Part shown: piece after piece, positions 47,801 through 60,510 of the stretch | How the letters are laid out: each line of letters opens with the position of its first letter | Numbering within the stretch: the first letter of the stretch is position 1 | DNA from: Combretum micranthum | Lineage: Eukaryota > Streptophyta > Magnoliopsida > Myrtales > Combretaceae | NCBI GenBank assembly: GCA_024138025.1 | Contig: JAMXBD010000583.1 | Span: 682,001 to 746,000 of the forward strand | Reading direction: 5' to 3' | Length of the DNA: 64,000 nt | Notes under the pieces: model-generated | What the model was told of the DNA's origin: nothing | The model's database searches: none | Seen by the model: only the letters and a program-made list of their open reading frames with translations | Position numbers and translations under genes: made by a program

Positions 47801-48492
47801 GTTAGTAGGAGCTGGTAATAACTACATATTTTTTATGGCGTATAAGAGCCGGTAAGATCTATAAAAATGTTTTTTTTTAAAGGAAGTAGTGGCTGTAATG
47901 GGTCGGAATACCTAACCCCGAATGAAGGACCTAATTAATTCAACATATGATTCCCGAAAATCATATGTCTTGTTTGCTCACATACTTGCTGCACTCCATT
48001 TGCTTGCTTAATAAACTGGGTTGATATTTTGTTTCAAGTATGAATTTTGGGATTTACTCACTAAGTAAGCTTACGCCCCTATAGATTTTTACATTCTCAG
48101 AGATGCCTGTTTTTGTACCCGAATCTCCTCTTATGCCCGTAAGTTTTCTTTTGGAGTTTTTGAAGGAAATCTACTTAAAGAATTAGATTAGAATTTCTTC
48201 GAAATCTTTTGATGTAGTATTAAATTATCGTAAAAACTATTAGTTATTTCGATCTTTGGGTTTCAGTGGGGGTATGCTCTGAGAATCATGTAATAGACCT
48301 TTGATTATTAATATTATGATCTCTTTATTTTCTGGATTCTTGTAGGCCACACTTTCCAAAAGTGTTTCTTATTACCGTATTAGATGCCTTATATATAATA
48401 TCAAAACTTTTACATGACTAAGTTAATCATTCTAAATTCTTGATACCATATGTGGCGAACTGCCATGTTTAGGGTACCCTTCGGGGCGTGAC
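44844..48492 (+). mobile_element. Long solo LTR, copy 3 (3649 bp)
   Basis: Starts TGTAAACCTC, ends CTTCGGGGCGTGACA. Flanks GTGTG (44839-44843) and ATGTG (48493-48497) differ at one base. Landmarks are a TATAAATA box at 45549, a leader with repeated AAAACTCTC words, a donor TTTAG/GTAAGA at 45724/45725, a hairpin block at 46030-46165, the conserved TATTATATGCG block near 47170-47225, a short exon 47325-47421, tandem repeats 47725-47870, the ACTAAG...AGCTTACGCCCC box near 48060, and an acceptor ATTCTCAG ending at 48100. No gag or pol. Confidence 0.86.
47325..47421 (+). other. Conserved short exon with acidic tail, copy 3
   Basis: Acceptor GATTAG ending 47324, donor GTGAGT at 47422. The frame reads DHEEECSYPKDYFD and stops at TAA 47369-47371, 47 nt after the acceptor. 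Confidence 0.6.
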
Positions 48493-48497
48493 AATGT

Positions 48498-50039
48498 GAG
48501 CCTAGTTACACTCATTCACGCATATGGACCAAGTCAAACTATTAAATAACAACATAACACAAACTTAATGAGGTCAATGTGGTCTAACTTGTGAATCATA
48601 TTAGAAGACAAAGTAAATTTCGATATCCCACCAGTGATACACCTAGTCTAGGTGAAAATTTTAAAAGAAGGGAGGTCAAAAATCAAGGTGACATGTTTCC
48701 ATCGACCTTTATGGATGCATAATGGTAATTTGAACACTCATTTACATCTCATATAGATATTTAGATAAGAGACATAAGGATATGCGTGAGTTTTTAAAGG
48801 TTCTGTTTTAGCTCATTTTAAAGTTACCGAGCTTAATCTTGAGTTAAGCTTTTTATCGAGCTTGAAATTTAAATTCGAACTTTGTTCAATAGCTAAACGA
48901 ACTTTATTTTAAGCTTCAACTCGAAATCAATTCATTTACAAATCAAGTTTGTGCTCTAGCTTGATTCGTTTACAAGTCAAACTTGAGCCTTTTTTTGAGC
49001 TTTGAACTTTTATCGAGTCTGAAATGCTAACTTGAATTGAATTCATTTATATAGTTTTTTTCTTTTTTTTAATCTAAAAATAATATATAAGAATACTAAC
49101 TATTTATATACATATATATTAAATAGAAATTAATCTTTATTGTTATAGGGAGAAAATGAAAGCTCTGTATAAGAAACCTAACGGAAAAAGCATAGGAAGG
49201 AGTGAATGGACATTTAATTTAAATTATAAATTTGATGGAAATATTGAAAGATATAAAGTTAGGTTAATTGACATGGATATATCCAAAAATACGAGATAGA
49301 CTATGAAAAGACGTTTTTCCTCAATTGCTAAACTCAATTCAATATGAGTATTTATGTCATCAGTTGCTTATCTTGATTAGGCCCTGCATCTTTTGAATGT
49401 GAAAAAAAAGTACATCTTAGTAGCATGTAAGGAAAAATATTTAAAGAGCTTCTTCCAAGAGTTGAATCAAAAAGTAAAAAATAAAAATAAGAAGGAAAAA
49501 AAAAACGAATAACAAAGAGCATAATTGAGTCAGCATATGGTCAAAGTAATCAACTAGAGCTTAATTTAGGGGTTTTTATGCTACAATAACTTAGTTAAGA
49601 TGAGTGAAAAACATGCATACCAATTTTAAGGAAAAAATTTACAAAAATACAAATTAAAGAAAAAAATTATCAAATTACCATTATTGTATCATATATAGAA
49701 TATGCGATACCAAGATTTACACAGGTATCACATGTTCAACATGTGATATAGCAAGGTAATTGTAATATGTTTTCATGCGATACATATCGGTCATGCGATA
49801 CGTGTCTGAATGTATATTGTACTTTGGAAATGCGATACATAACAACTACACGTGTATTGCACTTTACTAAAAAAACATATATTGCATGTTTATTATGTAA
49901 TTATTTCTATCCAAGTTATATTTATGTAATTTTTTTTTAAATGCTGGCTAAACAAGAAATAATCTTTTGTTAAGGTACTCTTAATGTTATCGTCATCACA
50001 CTTTATTCATGAAAATCAGAAGTGAAGAGAAAAGTCAAT
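48498..50039. other. Intergenic repeats without a gene
   Basis: Positions 48800-49030 carry many (T)CGAGCTT / AAGCT(T/C)(C/A)A words of an unnamed interspersed repeat. Around 49690-49860 ATGCGATAC or a close variant recurs four or five times at irregular spacing. Nothing else is recognisable. Confidence 0.35.
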
Positions 50040-50530
50040 CATGATGGTTTATGTAGATGATATTTTCATTGCTAGTGATAATTCTAGTGAAACTGGATGT
50101 GAATCGAATTTGATGTTAAGGAATTAGATGATGCGAAATACTTTTTAGCAATGGAAGTGGTATGAAGTAACAATAGAATATACATGTCATTACATTCTAG
50201 ATTTGTTGGAAGAAACTAGGAAACCATGGTGCAAAATACGTAGTAATCTAGTTCCTCCAAATTAAAAAAATCATATTTTGAAGGAGGATGCTATGGCTGA
50301 AATTGAGAAGGGACACTATCAGGATCTTATAAGAAGATTACCATACTTATCTCTTACGAGAATAACTATGCATACACAAAGAACATATCACATAAACGTT
50401 CGAATCATAATCTAAAATATTTTATAGAACACTAGGAGAGGAATACTATTTAAAAAGTTAGTTAAAAGGGATACTTATGGGTTTGCACATGTTAATTCGC
50501 GAGGAGGAAGTCTTGATTATAAAGCTACTT
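50040..50530 (+). pseudogene. Ty1/copia reverse transcriptase-RNase H fragment
   Basis: MMVYVDDIFIASDNSSE near 50041 carries the YVDD catalytic motif of copia reverse transcriptases. It continues after a frame change as FDVKELDDAKYFLAMEVV, then EIEKGHYQDLIRRLPYLSLTR (about 50297-50360) and NTRRGILFKKLVKRDTYGFAHVNSR (about 50430-50500). Only this scrap remains; no LTRs are visible nearby. Confidence 0.8.
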
Positions 50531-50579
50531 CAAGTTATCCTCCAAAAAGTATGAAAAAATCTAGAGGGGCACAAGTACA

Positions 50580-51705
50580 AACATTTGTGACTTGAATTAA
50601 GACCTATTTGGATTGTCTCATTTCTATCTATATCTATAACTTATTTGTATTTGTATCATATATGTATTTAATTTATTTAATATGTTTATGAATAAAAAAA
50701 ATTGTTTTTCATTAATATTTGGTTTTTAACAAGTAGCCTAAATCGAAATGATAGTGCATCGTTGGATGCCAATAAACCAAACAAAGCTGGCATAAAAGTC
50801 AAATTTCCACTGCTATATGAGGAATTTGTCAATCATTTGACTACAAAGATTGATGACAGGTTTACACGTGCCTTTTCATTGTAAACAGAGAAAGGATAGC
50901 AAAATTAATATTGTAGGGTAGCAAGGGCAGCATAATTATAAATGCTGCTACTACAATTTATAGACTTCAAAACAAATTTTACATCAAACTTCTGTACCAT
51001 CCAATAGATGGATTTTAACCCAGATCACTCCCAATATATAATTCTGACAATGCTAACAGAATGGAACCATAGACATTTGATTGAGATGGCTTGGTGGGTA
51101 GATTCTTCTGTCAGAAATTCAAGGAAAGGAAAACAACTTGATGGATGGTCTCGATTAAGACTGCAAATTCTCGTATGAAGGAAGCAACATATAGAAAGAA
51201 ACCCAGTCTCTTCAAGACAACTTAAGCAAAACAATCGGAAAGGTGATCACAGACTAACTAATGCAAAGCACCACAAATGAAAGGGGAGAAAACTAAGCAC
51301 TTTTACTCACTGGCAAAATCAGTAGATATTAAATACATATCATTAGTCAAGTCATGATGGAACTGGAACCTGAGAATTGTTGCTTACATTTGTACTCTTT
51401 TGAGCATATCCATTCCAAGGGTGTATGTACAGAACAAAAGCCGATGGCAATAATTACTCCGATCATGGAGTTAACCAAACAAAATTGATAACTAAATCTA
51501 CCTTGATCATATTAAGTTGTAACACTGGCCAATTATGCAAGATTTTTAGGCTTACATCTCTTCCTAATTACCTAATCTTATGTTATATACAGTTGGACCT
51601 GAATAACAACAGAGAAACTGTGAAGCAGGCCAATGGATACTATACTGTTGTAAATAGTCTGAGTAAAGTTCTACTGCCTTTTGAAGCAAATCCTCCAGGA
51701 GTTTC
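50580..51705. other. Downstream flank of FAR1, no gene seen
   Basis: No coding region is supported; minus-strand sequence near 51400-51700 is presumably FAR1 3' UTR and terminator region. No clear polyadenylation signal was picked. Confidence 0.35.
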
Positions 51706-54700
51706 CTACTCTACATGCCTTGAAGCCCCACCATGCAACTGTGCGGATCTCACATGTGGGTGACCCTGAAATTAAGGTAAAGACATTATAAGAAAGAACA
51801 TCACAACAGCAAACAAATGTTTAAGAATGTGTCTACCTGCAAGCTGTGAGCGTAGACAGTTGGAGTTCGGAAATCAATTTGCCCCTATAGAATTAAAGCA
51901 GCAGCAGAGGAAATTTCATCAAAGTATATACCATTGTCTATTGTTTGATATTTCAACCAAATTTTGTCACAGCAAATATCCTACCAGCCCATGCATGGGT
52001 TGTTGATTCGCATAGTAACCATCATGGCTGGTTGTAATTGAACCTAAATGACCCTACATTTGTACACAGGTAGTGTTATTTTCAGTGAAATTTAAATTCC
52101 AAACAATTTACTTATATGACAGCTAAAGAGGCATAATAACATCATTGCTAGAGCATGACCCACCAGTCCCTGAATGCTGGATTGATTAACATAATGGACA
52201 TCATTGGGCGGCTCCATTAGGTTTAACTGCACCTGCAAAAACATCATTCTTTGAACTATCACAAGATATATAGCTTAGCTCATATGACAAAGACACAAGA
52301 ATTTAGACATCACCAGCCCTTGCACATTTGGCTGTGCACCATAAAAGCCATTAAAAGCAATACCCTCTGCGCTTAAAGTGTCCTACAAGTAAAAAAGCTT
52401 TATTGTCAGAGAGCCAGGTTCTGTTACGTGCATGGCACACGTGGATACAGCAATAAGTGAAATTATTGAGCAAGGATGACAGACCATCTGTTGCGCACCA
52501 TCCTCTGCCTCAACAAGTAGGATGTCCGAATCTTCCGGCACCTTTGAACATAAAAATATTTTGTCAATTGCTTTTTTATGACCTATTCACAAAAAGGAGG
52601 AGATAAGCATCAACAATGTATTTTACAAGCTAACCTTTCTTTTCTTGCCAGCATTCCTCTTTTTATTTGTTCTGTTTGTAATCAATCCATGGTTCTCCAG
52701 TTCTATGTCACGCAGAGCACAAGTGCTGTTGCTAGATTCTACAGCACTATTGTTGATGTTGTTCACATTCACACAATTCTTTAGAGCTTCTCCAAGCACA
52801 CGCACTGCAATGCTATAAGCCTCTTCAGATAATGATCCCTCTTCACTCAATTCAATAGCTTGTCGACACAACTCATTGTAACGCTGCACTCTGGTAAGTG
52901 CCTTATCTCTCTCTTCAACAGTTGACAGTGCACTTTTTGCATCTTTTGTCCACCTCTTCAGTATATACTGAGATGGGATACTAGAAAAACCGCAGATTTG
53001 GAGAACAATCATTGCATGTCTACAAAGAAAACCTCTATACTCAAATAGATGGCATAAACAAGAGACCTCTGACTTTGCTTCATTCCATGTCACCATGAAG
53101 TAATCATCCTTTTCACAATCTTCAACTCTAAACATCACAACTTGCCCATCACCATTTTCTCTCTTAGGATGGCATCCAACTACGCCCAAAACTTCAACCT
53201 GAAATTTTGAAAATTGCATGCGTATAAACAGTTGACATTTGCTTTTCCCATGGGGATGGTGATTTTAGTGCAGGCTGCTTGTGCCAGGTATCAAAATCTG
53301 CTACTGTTTCCTCTTCAAACCTGGTCTGCAGAATGTTCCCATACTGTTTCATGAACTCTTTCACAGTGATTTTCTTGTGGATGTATTTGTCAAAGAAAGA
53401 ATTTATCCCCTCTGAGCGTTGAGGTGTAGACATTCCAGCAAAAAAAGTATCCCCCACAAAAATAGGCACCCATTTTTTACGTTCATCATAAAGCATCCGA
53501 ATCCATACATTATCCTGAAGCTCAAATCGAGTAACCATTTTCCACCATCTCAGGTCAAAGTCTTCATCAGTCCAGGACTTAAATATGCACTTACTGAACT
53601 TTGACAAAAAATTCTCATGTTGTTTGATTACATGAGCAAGATTCTCAGGGATCTTTTCAAATATATTCCAAAGATGGTAGCAATGACGTGCACTCGGTAA
53701 GACTACTTCAATGGCAGTCTTCAAGGCATTGTCTTGATCAGTCAGAATCACTTTTGGAGATTTACCTTCCATAGCCCTAAGCCATGTCTTCAGGAGCCAA
53801 AAGTAAGTTGCTACAGTCTCATCAGCAATCAATGCACAACCAAACAATATTGGTTGAGAATGATGGTTAACCCCCACAAATGGCACTAACGGCAGCTTAT
53901 CATTGTTTCTGAGATAAGAAGTATCAAGGGATACAACATCATTGAAGCAGAGGTAATCACTCCGACTTTTGGCATCACACCAGAACAAGTTTCTTAGGCG
54001 TTGCTCTTCATTCAAGTCCATGGCATAGAAGAAGCTGGGATTATCTTTCTTAATATGCTTGAAGTACTCTAAAATGACTTGTGCATCTCCCTCCTCTAGA
54101 ACCAAGTGCTTGCCTTTCTCAAAAGGAGGGCTTCCACTATCCTGAAAGCCACTGCTATTCTTACAAGAACCAGACTGTCTATACATCTCAACGTACATTT
54201 TTCTGGTTCTTTCACTTACAGCATGTAAAATATCAATATTATTCTTCTCAACTAATTTTACATTTCGGTGGATTCTAAAATGATATGCTAGTGCTGGCAA
54301 AAGTTCATGATTGTGATCCTTAATAAATTCATGTATTATCCACTTTCCATCAGCCCTTCTCTTTACGTGCATGCTCGCTTTACAATCTGTCTTTCTCACA
54401 CTGGGCCTTCGATTACTGCTACTTTCTGACTCTGGGGTAGTGCCGTATCTGGAGCATGCAAATTTCGCATCAATAAATTCTTTTGATTTCTTTGATCGCC
54501 TACTATTTTTAATGGATGTAGTGAATCCCATTGACTTGGCATAATCCTGATAAAATGAATATGCTGCCTCATGCGAATCAAATTCAATGCCATCACGTGG
54601 CTCAAAATCAAGATCACCTTCAAAAGCTATGACAGCCTTTTTTGGAGAATTATTACCATTGCCACTATTTTGCACTTCATTTACTCCATTGTCAAAGTTT

Positions 54701-54738
54701 CCACTCAATCCATTTTTAGCAGCCCCAGTATCCATCAT
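51706..54738 (-). CDS. FAR1: FAR1 orthologue (FAR-RED IMPAIRED RESPONSE 1), with an apparent frameshift
   Basis: FAR1 is a transposase-derived transcription factor acting with FHY3 in phytochrome A signalling in the nucleus. The large exon (54738-52635) encodes the FAR1 zinc finger (about residues 61-146; C95, C119, HNH at 142-144), a MULE-transposase-like core (about 266-360; SLDTSY, ILTDQD) and a SWIM finger (CLCHLFEYRGFLCRH). Six further exons splice in phase: 52541-52485, 52382-52314, 52232-52164, 52053-51985, 51884-51837 and 51765-51706. They carry repeats ending (Q/H)GL, then GQIDFR and SAQLHGGASRHVE. Total about 825 residues, the usual FAR1 size. Near 53205-53208 the run TTCAAAATTTCAG is two bases short of the expected FKKFQ coding sequence, so translation would stop after 514 residues, before the SWIM finger. 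Everything else is intact. Confidence 0.82.
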
Positions 54739-54760
54739 TCAGCTAGCTGCATTGATTCAC

Positions 54761-56180
54761 CCTAAGAAGGTAGCTTGGCATAAAATTAGGTAAAACACAG
54801 TTCATCTTCTTTGATAATCCTCATGGCTCCTGCAAAAGTCCATGAAGGAACTGGAGATTGTAAATTCAGAATAAAAACTAGTGCAGTCACATTATATATT
54901 GAATAAACCAAATAATTCATGTCATCAAGTCACTGAGCCTGCTGATTTTGATAATGTTGCACATACCCTGATAGGAAAGTGTAGAAGCAATGTACATTGA
55001 TTGACAAAGTATGCTCCCAGGGACATCATAAATAATACCTATAGATTGAAGTCAAAAATAAAGAAGAAAAAAGTGAAAGGGTTTGTTCCAATATCAAGAA
55101 GAATGGTTCAGACTCTTTTGTTACTAAAACTACTAAAGTTACGAGCTAGATCAATATAACGGGATGAGATTAGTAACATTGTGTTCTTGCATTTTTATTT
55201 TACAATTTGTCAACTTAAAGCTATTGCACAAATTGGTGGTGAGTGTAGACTGAAAGAGGGCTACACCCCATGGTCACCCTCAAACTTCAAAACTTTCAAT
55301 AAAAAATGTTTCCTAAAGTTTAGAAAAGAGTCTGAGATATCTGTATTTGTTCATAATTACACCTCTCTTATATATGATACCACCTTCCATAGGTGAAATC
55401 CTGGGTCCATCACTGGTTGTGTTGTGTTATCCAATACAGATCATAGTACTATCAACGTTTTACACCAAAGTTACCCAGCATCCATCATAAGTCACTTCAT
55501 CAATGAAAAGATAATGAAATGTAAATCGAGTGCGAGTCGTCTACTAGACACGACACTTCAATCAGATTAAAAAAAAAAAAAGAGCAATATGTCAATGATA
55601 CACATGACCAGCCATCATAAGACAACTTTAAGAATTTTCCCTGATTACGATTTAAGAATTCACACGGCGGCGTATCATTCCTAATGAAGCCACTTCCTTA
55701 AATGAAAAACAAAAGCTACGAAAGGGAGCTAGGGCTGTCAATCCAGAAGGTGACTTTGAATAATTACTTTGCTTTGAAGCAAATTCAAAGCTATAGCAAC
55801 ATTTAAAGAGAGCTTTTTTCGTCACCAGAAATTGAGAAGAGATCAAAAAGAGAGAGAGAGAGAGAGAACCAAAATTAGCATAAATTAAGATCAAATAACA
55901 TCAAACTGCAATATTAATTTACAAAGCATAAAATGCAAGAAATCTAGAAGAAGAAGAAGAAGAGACTGGTTTAAAGAGAGGAGAAGAAGAAGAAGTAGTT
56001 ATAAGGGACTTACTATGGAGGGAGGGAAAAAAGGGAAGAGTGAGGCAGGTCAGGCGGTGGATCTGGCTTACTCACTCTCTCCCGACTTAAAACTCTCACG
56101 CGAGCGCGACTCGGATGTGCGAGGGGCAGCTTATCGTCGTATCATAACCTACCTTGGAATCTCCCTCCCTCACACCCGCA
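54761..56180 (-). promoter_or_regulatory. FAR1 5' UTR exon, intron and promoter-proximal region
   Basis: Just upstream of the start codon an acceptor CTTCTTAG precedes GGTGAATCAATG (exon begins at 54761). A donor CATA/GTAAGTCC lies at 56014/56013, preceded by a pyrimidine-rich, GC-richer, CpG-bearing stretch (about 56020-56185) typical of a plant 5' UTR and promoter. The intron would be about 1.25 kb and contains AG and GAA repeats. An additional UTR exon cannot be excluded. Confidence 0.5.
55848..55996. repeat. GA/GAA microsatellites in the FAR1 5' intron
   Basis: An AG run at about 55848-55867 and AGA/GAA runs at about 55948-55996. On the FAR1 strand these are CT/TTC repeats close to the first exon, a common feature of plant 5' leaders. 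Confidence 0.75.
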
Positions 56181-56185
56181 CGGGG

Positions 56186-56865
56186 GGTTGAGGAAATTAG
56201 AAATAATATTTTAATAAAAATATGGCAAAATACTATAGATGAAATAATTCTTAAAATAGCCAAGTTCTCTCTTAGCTTTAACTTGTCTCTTACAAATTTA
56301 ATCTATGTTTGTTAATTTTAAAGAAAGTAAAAATGGATAGAAAGGGAAAAAGAATGTAGAAAAGAAATATTGTTCTTATTTCTTGTTTGAATTTATAAGA
56401 TGAAAATGAAATAAAATGAGATTAAATTTTTGTTTTTGATGTTGTTTGGTTGTGTTGATAAAAATGTAAAGAAAAATAAAATATTTAATAAACTAAAATG
56501 CCTCTTACTTTACCTTTTTTATTTTACTTCAATGGGTATTTTTGTCATTTTAGTCAACTTCCCCTCATTTTCGCTCATTTCATCCCAAACTAGGCAGAAA
56601 CAATATCACCACCCAACAAAAATAACCAAACAAACAAAATTCATTCAATTTTTTTTATCTTCCTTTTGCTTCAATCGGGTTTTACTAACCCAAACACAGT
56701 TTTAATACAGTTACAACAGACTCATCTTTTCAAGAAATGAGCTCAAAACTTTACATGATGGATTCAAATCTAAAACCATCGGCAATGAAATGTATCAATA
56801 ACAACAATAGAGGTTATAAGTGGAAAATCAAAGCATACTATAAGAAGTACAATGAATGCTTTTGA
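56186..56865. other. Region upstream of FAR1, no gene seen
   Basis: A/T-rich, probably FAR1 distal promoter. No other feature is supported. Confidence 0.3.
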
Positions 56866-58330
56866 ATCAGTAAGTTTGTGGGACCGCAAACATGTTTGGA
56901 TGAAGTTACAGGATAAGATCACTCCTAGCTGGACTCTACCAAAATGTCTAGCTTTTATCATTATGTATGTCTGACACTCACTTTATGTTGAGGCAAAAAG
57001 AGGATTCATGAGGCAAAGCAAAAAGGCCATTGAACAAGTTTATTGAAAGTGGGAGGAGTTATATGCAAATCTCCTATACTTACAAAATGCTATATAGGAA
57101 GCTAACTCAGAACACAATTCAAGTGGAGAACTTTATGCTCCTTAATGAACTTTTTAAGACATTGAGACATTGCATTAAAGCATTTATGCATGGCAAGTAT
57201 CTAATTAAGAACTCCACCTATAAAGTTGATTTACCTATGTAAGTTGTTTAGTAACCACTATTGGCCTATGTTTTGCTAGACAAGTATGATTATGGACAAC
57301 ACATTTTTGTATTGGAAGCACAAGCACAATTTTTTAATAGCCATTGTAATGGACAGAGTGAATCATATTGTGTCTTTGGCATATGCCTTAGTTGACAAAA
57401 GTGCGAGGACACTGAGTTAAATCCTTAAAATGTTGCTAGAACATGTAATAAAAGAAAAGCACCTACATTTGTTTGATATCCGATCATAATGATAGCATTA
57501 AGAAGGTAGTTAAGGACTAGAAGGCAGTGTGGCTAAGGGGCTAGCCTTAGCACTAGTGCATTCAACATGTTGTAAATAACTTTAACACGAAGATTAAGAA
57601 TAAAGAGTGTAAGGAACTATTAAAAAAGGCTACTTACTAAATCACTTGAGTAAGTTCCAAGGTTATTCTGAAGTAGCCAAGCAGTTAAGTCCATGGACCC
57701 TGTGATATTTAAGAGATTTATTACATTATGTATGAACCTCACTATATGATGGGAGTGTAATTTTTTACATTAGAAAAACATTTATGGCTAAGAGTTATAA
57801 TGTTGCCCTTAAAGAAGAGAGAGACTTACCTATCACACTATTAGTGAAGAAAACATCCTACAATTGTGATGATGTGTTCATTAAGCAAAGACAAGAGGCA
57901 CCTAAGGCCTTGGGGATAAAGTGTTAACAAATTATGTTGCAAAGAAATATGAGGTGGAATAAAATGCCAGGTGTTTATTGACATTATTTAACTTCCAAGA
58001 TTAGATATTTGAGGTTATTACTACACCACAACCTACTATGTACAGCAAAACAGGGAGATCATATTCATAAGGTAGAGTTGAGTGCAAGTGCACACATCAA
58101 AAGTGAGCTATTAACAAAATACCTTATTCCCATGCAATGGTAATGATGGGCATGAAGAAATGGGTTGTGTTGCACAGGTTATACATTGGTACCAAAGTAA
58201 AACCAATTATGGGACTATAAATGATCCTTTATACCTATGGTTAATAAGGTAAATTGGACCCACTATGGCATATAATGCCTGTGAAGGAAAGAAAATTAAG
58301 AAACTTTGAGAGAAACTCTTCTAAAATGAG
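56866..58330 (+). pseudogene. Mutator-like (MuDR-type) transposase relic
   Basis: Highly decayed, but in order: KRGFMRQSKKAIEQVY and KWEELYANLLYLQNAI near 57000-57100 (the region before the catalytic core), IVMDRVNHIVSLAYALVDKSAR at 57348-57413 (core strand following the first acidic residue), HVVNNFNTKIKNKECKELL near 57567-57625, and a SWIM-like CKCTHQK-stop-AINKIPYSHAM at 58083-58140 with the third cysteine lost. Many stops and shifts. A PMD fragment lies beyond the TRIM array at 63.5 kb. Confidence 0.7.
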
Positions 58331-58968
58331 ATAAATATTTGAGAGGATCCTTAAAGAAATTCTTGTTTGACATGAAGGAAGTCAGGAACTAGAGGGCTTC
58401 CCATGGTAGAAATATGATTAAATGCATAGTGTTGCAAGTGGAAAATTGTTGGTAGAGTTCCAAGACCCTATAACTAAAGAACATGGTTAGTAGTACGCTG
58501 GGGTAGTTTGACATGACCACTCCAATGCTTCAGTCTGTAGTGTGTCGAGAGAAAATAAGTAAGTCCGTAGGTAAAGTATGTACCCGATATCATATGCCAT
58601 TGTCTTATGGCCTTGGATTTTATCTATAGGCAATGATTATACTAGAATGGGGTTCACATAATATTCTTTGTCCATTTGGCGTATTTCCAAGGGAGGTAAA
58701 TAAGGACAATAGGAATCTTTATTGGTAGCTAACTTGAACCTGAGGTGGTGTTGGTGATCATCTAAGAAAAGTCGTCGGTCATATGGGGAGTTATGTCTCT
58801 AGAACACCCTTGGGGAGGTTTAGAGTACCTTTAAGGAGATGTGATAAACCAGACAGGTGTAGGTACCTCTAAAGAGATATGATGGGTTGATGAGGTGTAA
58901 GAAAAATATTATATCGCTTGCCCTTCACCACAAATCTAAGCTTGAAAGGCATGAGGAGAAGGGGACCC
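58331..58968. other. Mutator-like relic 3' flank
   Basis: No reading frame of note. Probably the linker between the transposase and PMD parts of one Mutator-like element, before the TRIM insertion. Confidence 0.3.
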
Positions 58969-59388
58969 TATTATGATTCCACATCGATTTTATGAGAAAT
59001 TGTAGAATGGTACTTAAGCCTTGAGAGATCTTCCACCTAATAGGTTAGTCTTTTAGGTTAAGCTCTTTCTTTGGGCTTGGTACCTAACATTTGGTACCTT
59101 TTGTTGAGAGTGTTGATGCCAACAGAAGGGGCGAACCAGGAAGGGACAGCCTAAAAAGGGGCTACCTAGCAAAGAAGTCCAGAATGGGGCACCTGGAGTG
59201 GCTACCAAGGGCATCGGCTTCTCGAGGGGTAGGTAATGTCACGATCTTACATCGACTTATGAGAAACTATGGAAGCGTACTTAAGCATAGAGAGCTCTCC
59301 TACCTAATAGGCTAGTCTTTTGGGTTAGGCTCTCTTTTTGGACTTGTACCTGACATTTGAGCTCTTGTTAAGAGTGTCGATGCCCAAA
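58969..59388 (+). mobile_element. TRIM retrotransposon, plus-strand unit
   Basis: Two short LTRs, 58969-59089 and 59237-59355 (about 120 bp, TGT(T/C)A(C/T)GATC... to ...GTACCT(A/G)ACA), flank about 147 bp of internal sequence. The internal part begins TTTGGTACCTTTTGTTGAGAG (primer-binding-like) and ends with the purine-rich CGAGGGGTAGG before the second LTR. A truncated second internal segment runs to about 59388, where it meets reverse-oriented sequence. No coding capacity. Confidence 0.75.
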
Positions 59389-60489
59389 GAGAGAGTCTAA
59401 CCTAAAAGACTAACCTATTAAGGAAGATAGCTCTCCAAACTTAAGTATCCTTCCACAATTTCTTGTGGAATCAATGTGGGATCGTAACATTACCCATCCC
59501 TTGAAAAGACGAAGCCTTTGGCAGCTCACTCCAGGTGGTCCACTCTAGAAAACTTTCACTCTAGACTTCTTTGTTAGGTAGTCCTTTCCCAGGTGCCCCT
59601 TCCGCTGGCACCTTCCGCTGGCACCGATATCCTTAACAAGAGCTCCAGATGTTTGGTATCAAGCCCAAAGAAAGAGCCTAATACAAAAAACTAGCCTATT
59701 ATGTGGGAAAGCACTCTAGACTTAAGTATCCTTCCACAATCTCTCATAGAGCCAATGTGAGATCGTAATATTGCCTACCCCTTGAAAAGCCGACGCCCTC
59801 GGTGGCTCACTTTAGTTGGCCCACTTTAGATGGCTTTAACTCTAGACTTCTCTACTAGGTAGCCTTTTCCCAAGTCACTCCTTCTTGGGTCGTCCTTTTC
59901 GTTGGCACCGACTGTAAACTCCGGTATTCTCAGTAGCTAGGAAACCCCGGGAGTTGGAAGCGAAACCCTGATCCGATCCAGGATGAGTTCAGTGAGAGAA
60001 GCCTAGGAACCCTAAATCCGGCTTTCCTTCGGTTTCATAATAAAAGAAATTTTATAAAGTAAATGAAGTTGAATTATCGTTTTAAAGTACATTTTAAACC
60101 TTTGAAAGTTTTAAATTCGGGAATTTTTCAATTCCGAGCCTTCCCGAGCTCAATTATGGAAAAGCGTGCCCCGGACCACGGATTCAGAAAAATGTTCCGG
60201 AATATTCATTAGAACTGTAATTTTATAAGGATTCCAAAAATATCAATTTTAATTTTTCGAGCTATAAAAATTACAGTTATAGCTTTTCCCGTGTTTTCGG
60301 AACAACCGGTAAAGTAGATGTCTTGTCTACTATTCACAAGTACAACCTACACTACACACTACCCATACCCTATTCTTACATCCTTACAACTACTCATTTC
60401 AATTTTCTTTTCCAAGAAATTTTGTCTCTTAAATAATTATCACATTTATTACATTTTAATTAACTAAATTACAAATATCAAAAATTTCA

Positions 60490-60510
60490 AAACACACACA
60501 CACACACATA
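60490..60510. repeat. CA dinucleotide run in LTR copy 4
   Basis: About eight AC repeats just upstream of the LTR's TATA-like box. Confidence 0.7.

Noticed and set aside
51425..51763. Plus-strand open frame of 112 codons
   Set aside because: Shadow of the last FAR1 exon and 3' UTR on the other strand.
53194..53220. An intron at the FAR1 frame change
   Set aside because: The protein is continuous on both sides with only two bases missing; no room for an intron.
59091..59315. Open frame of 74 codons
   Set aside because: It spans the interior and second LTR of a TRIM element.
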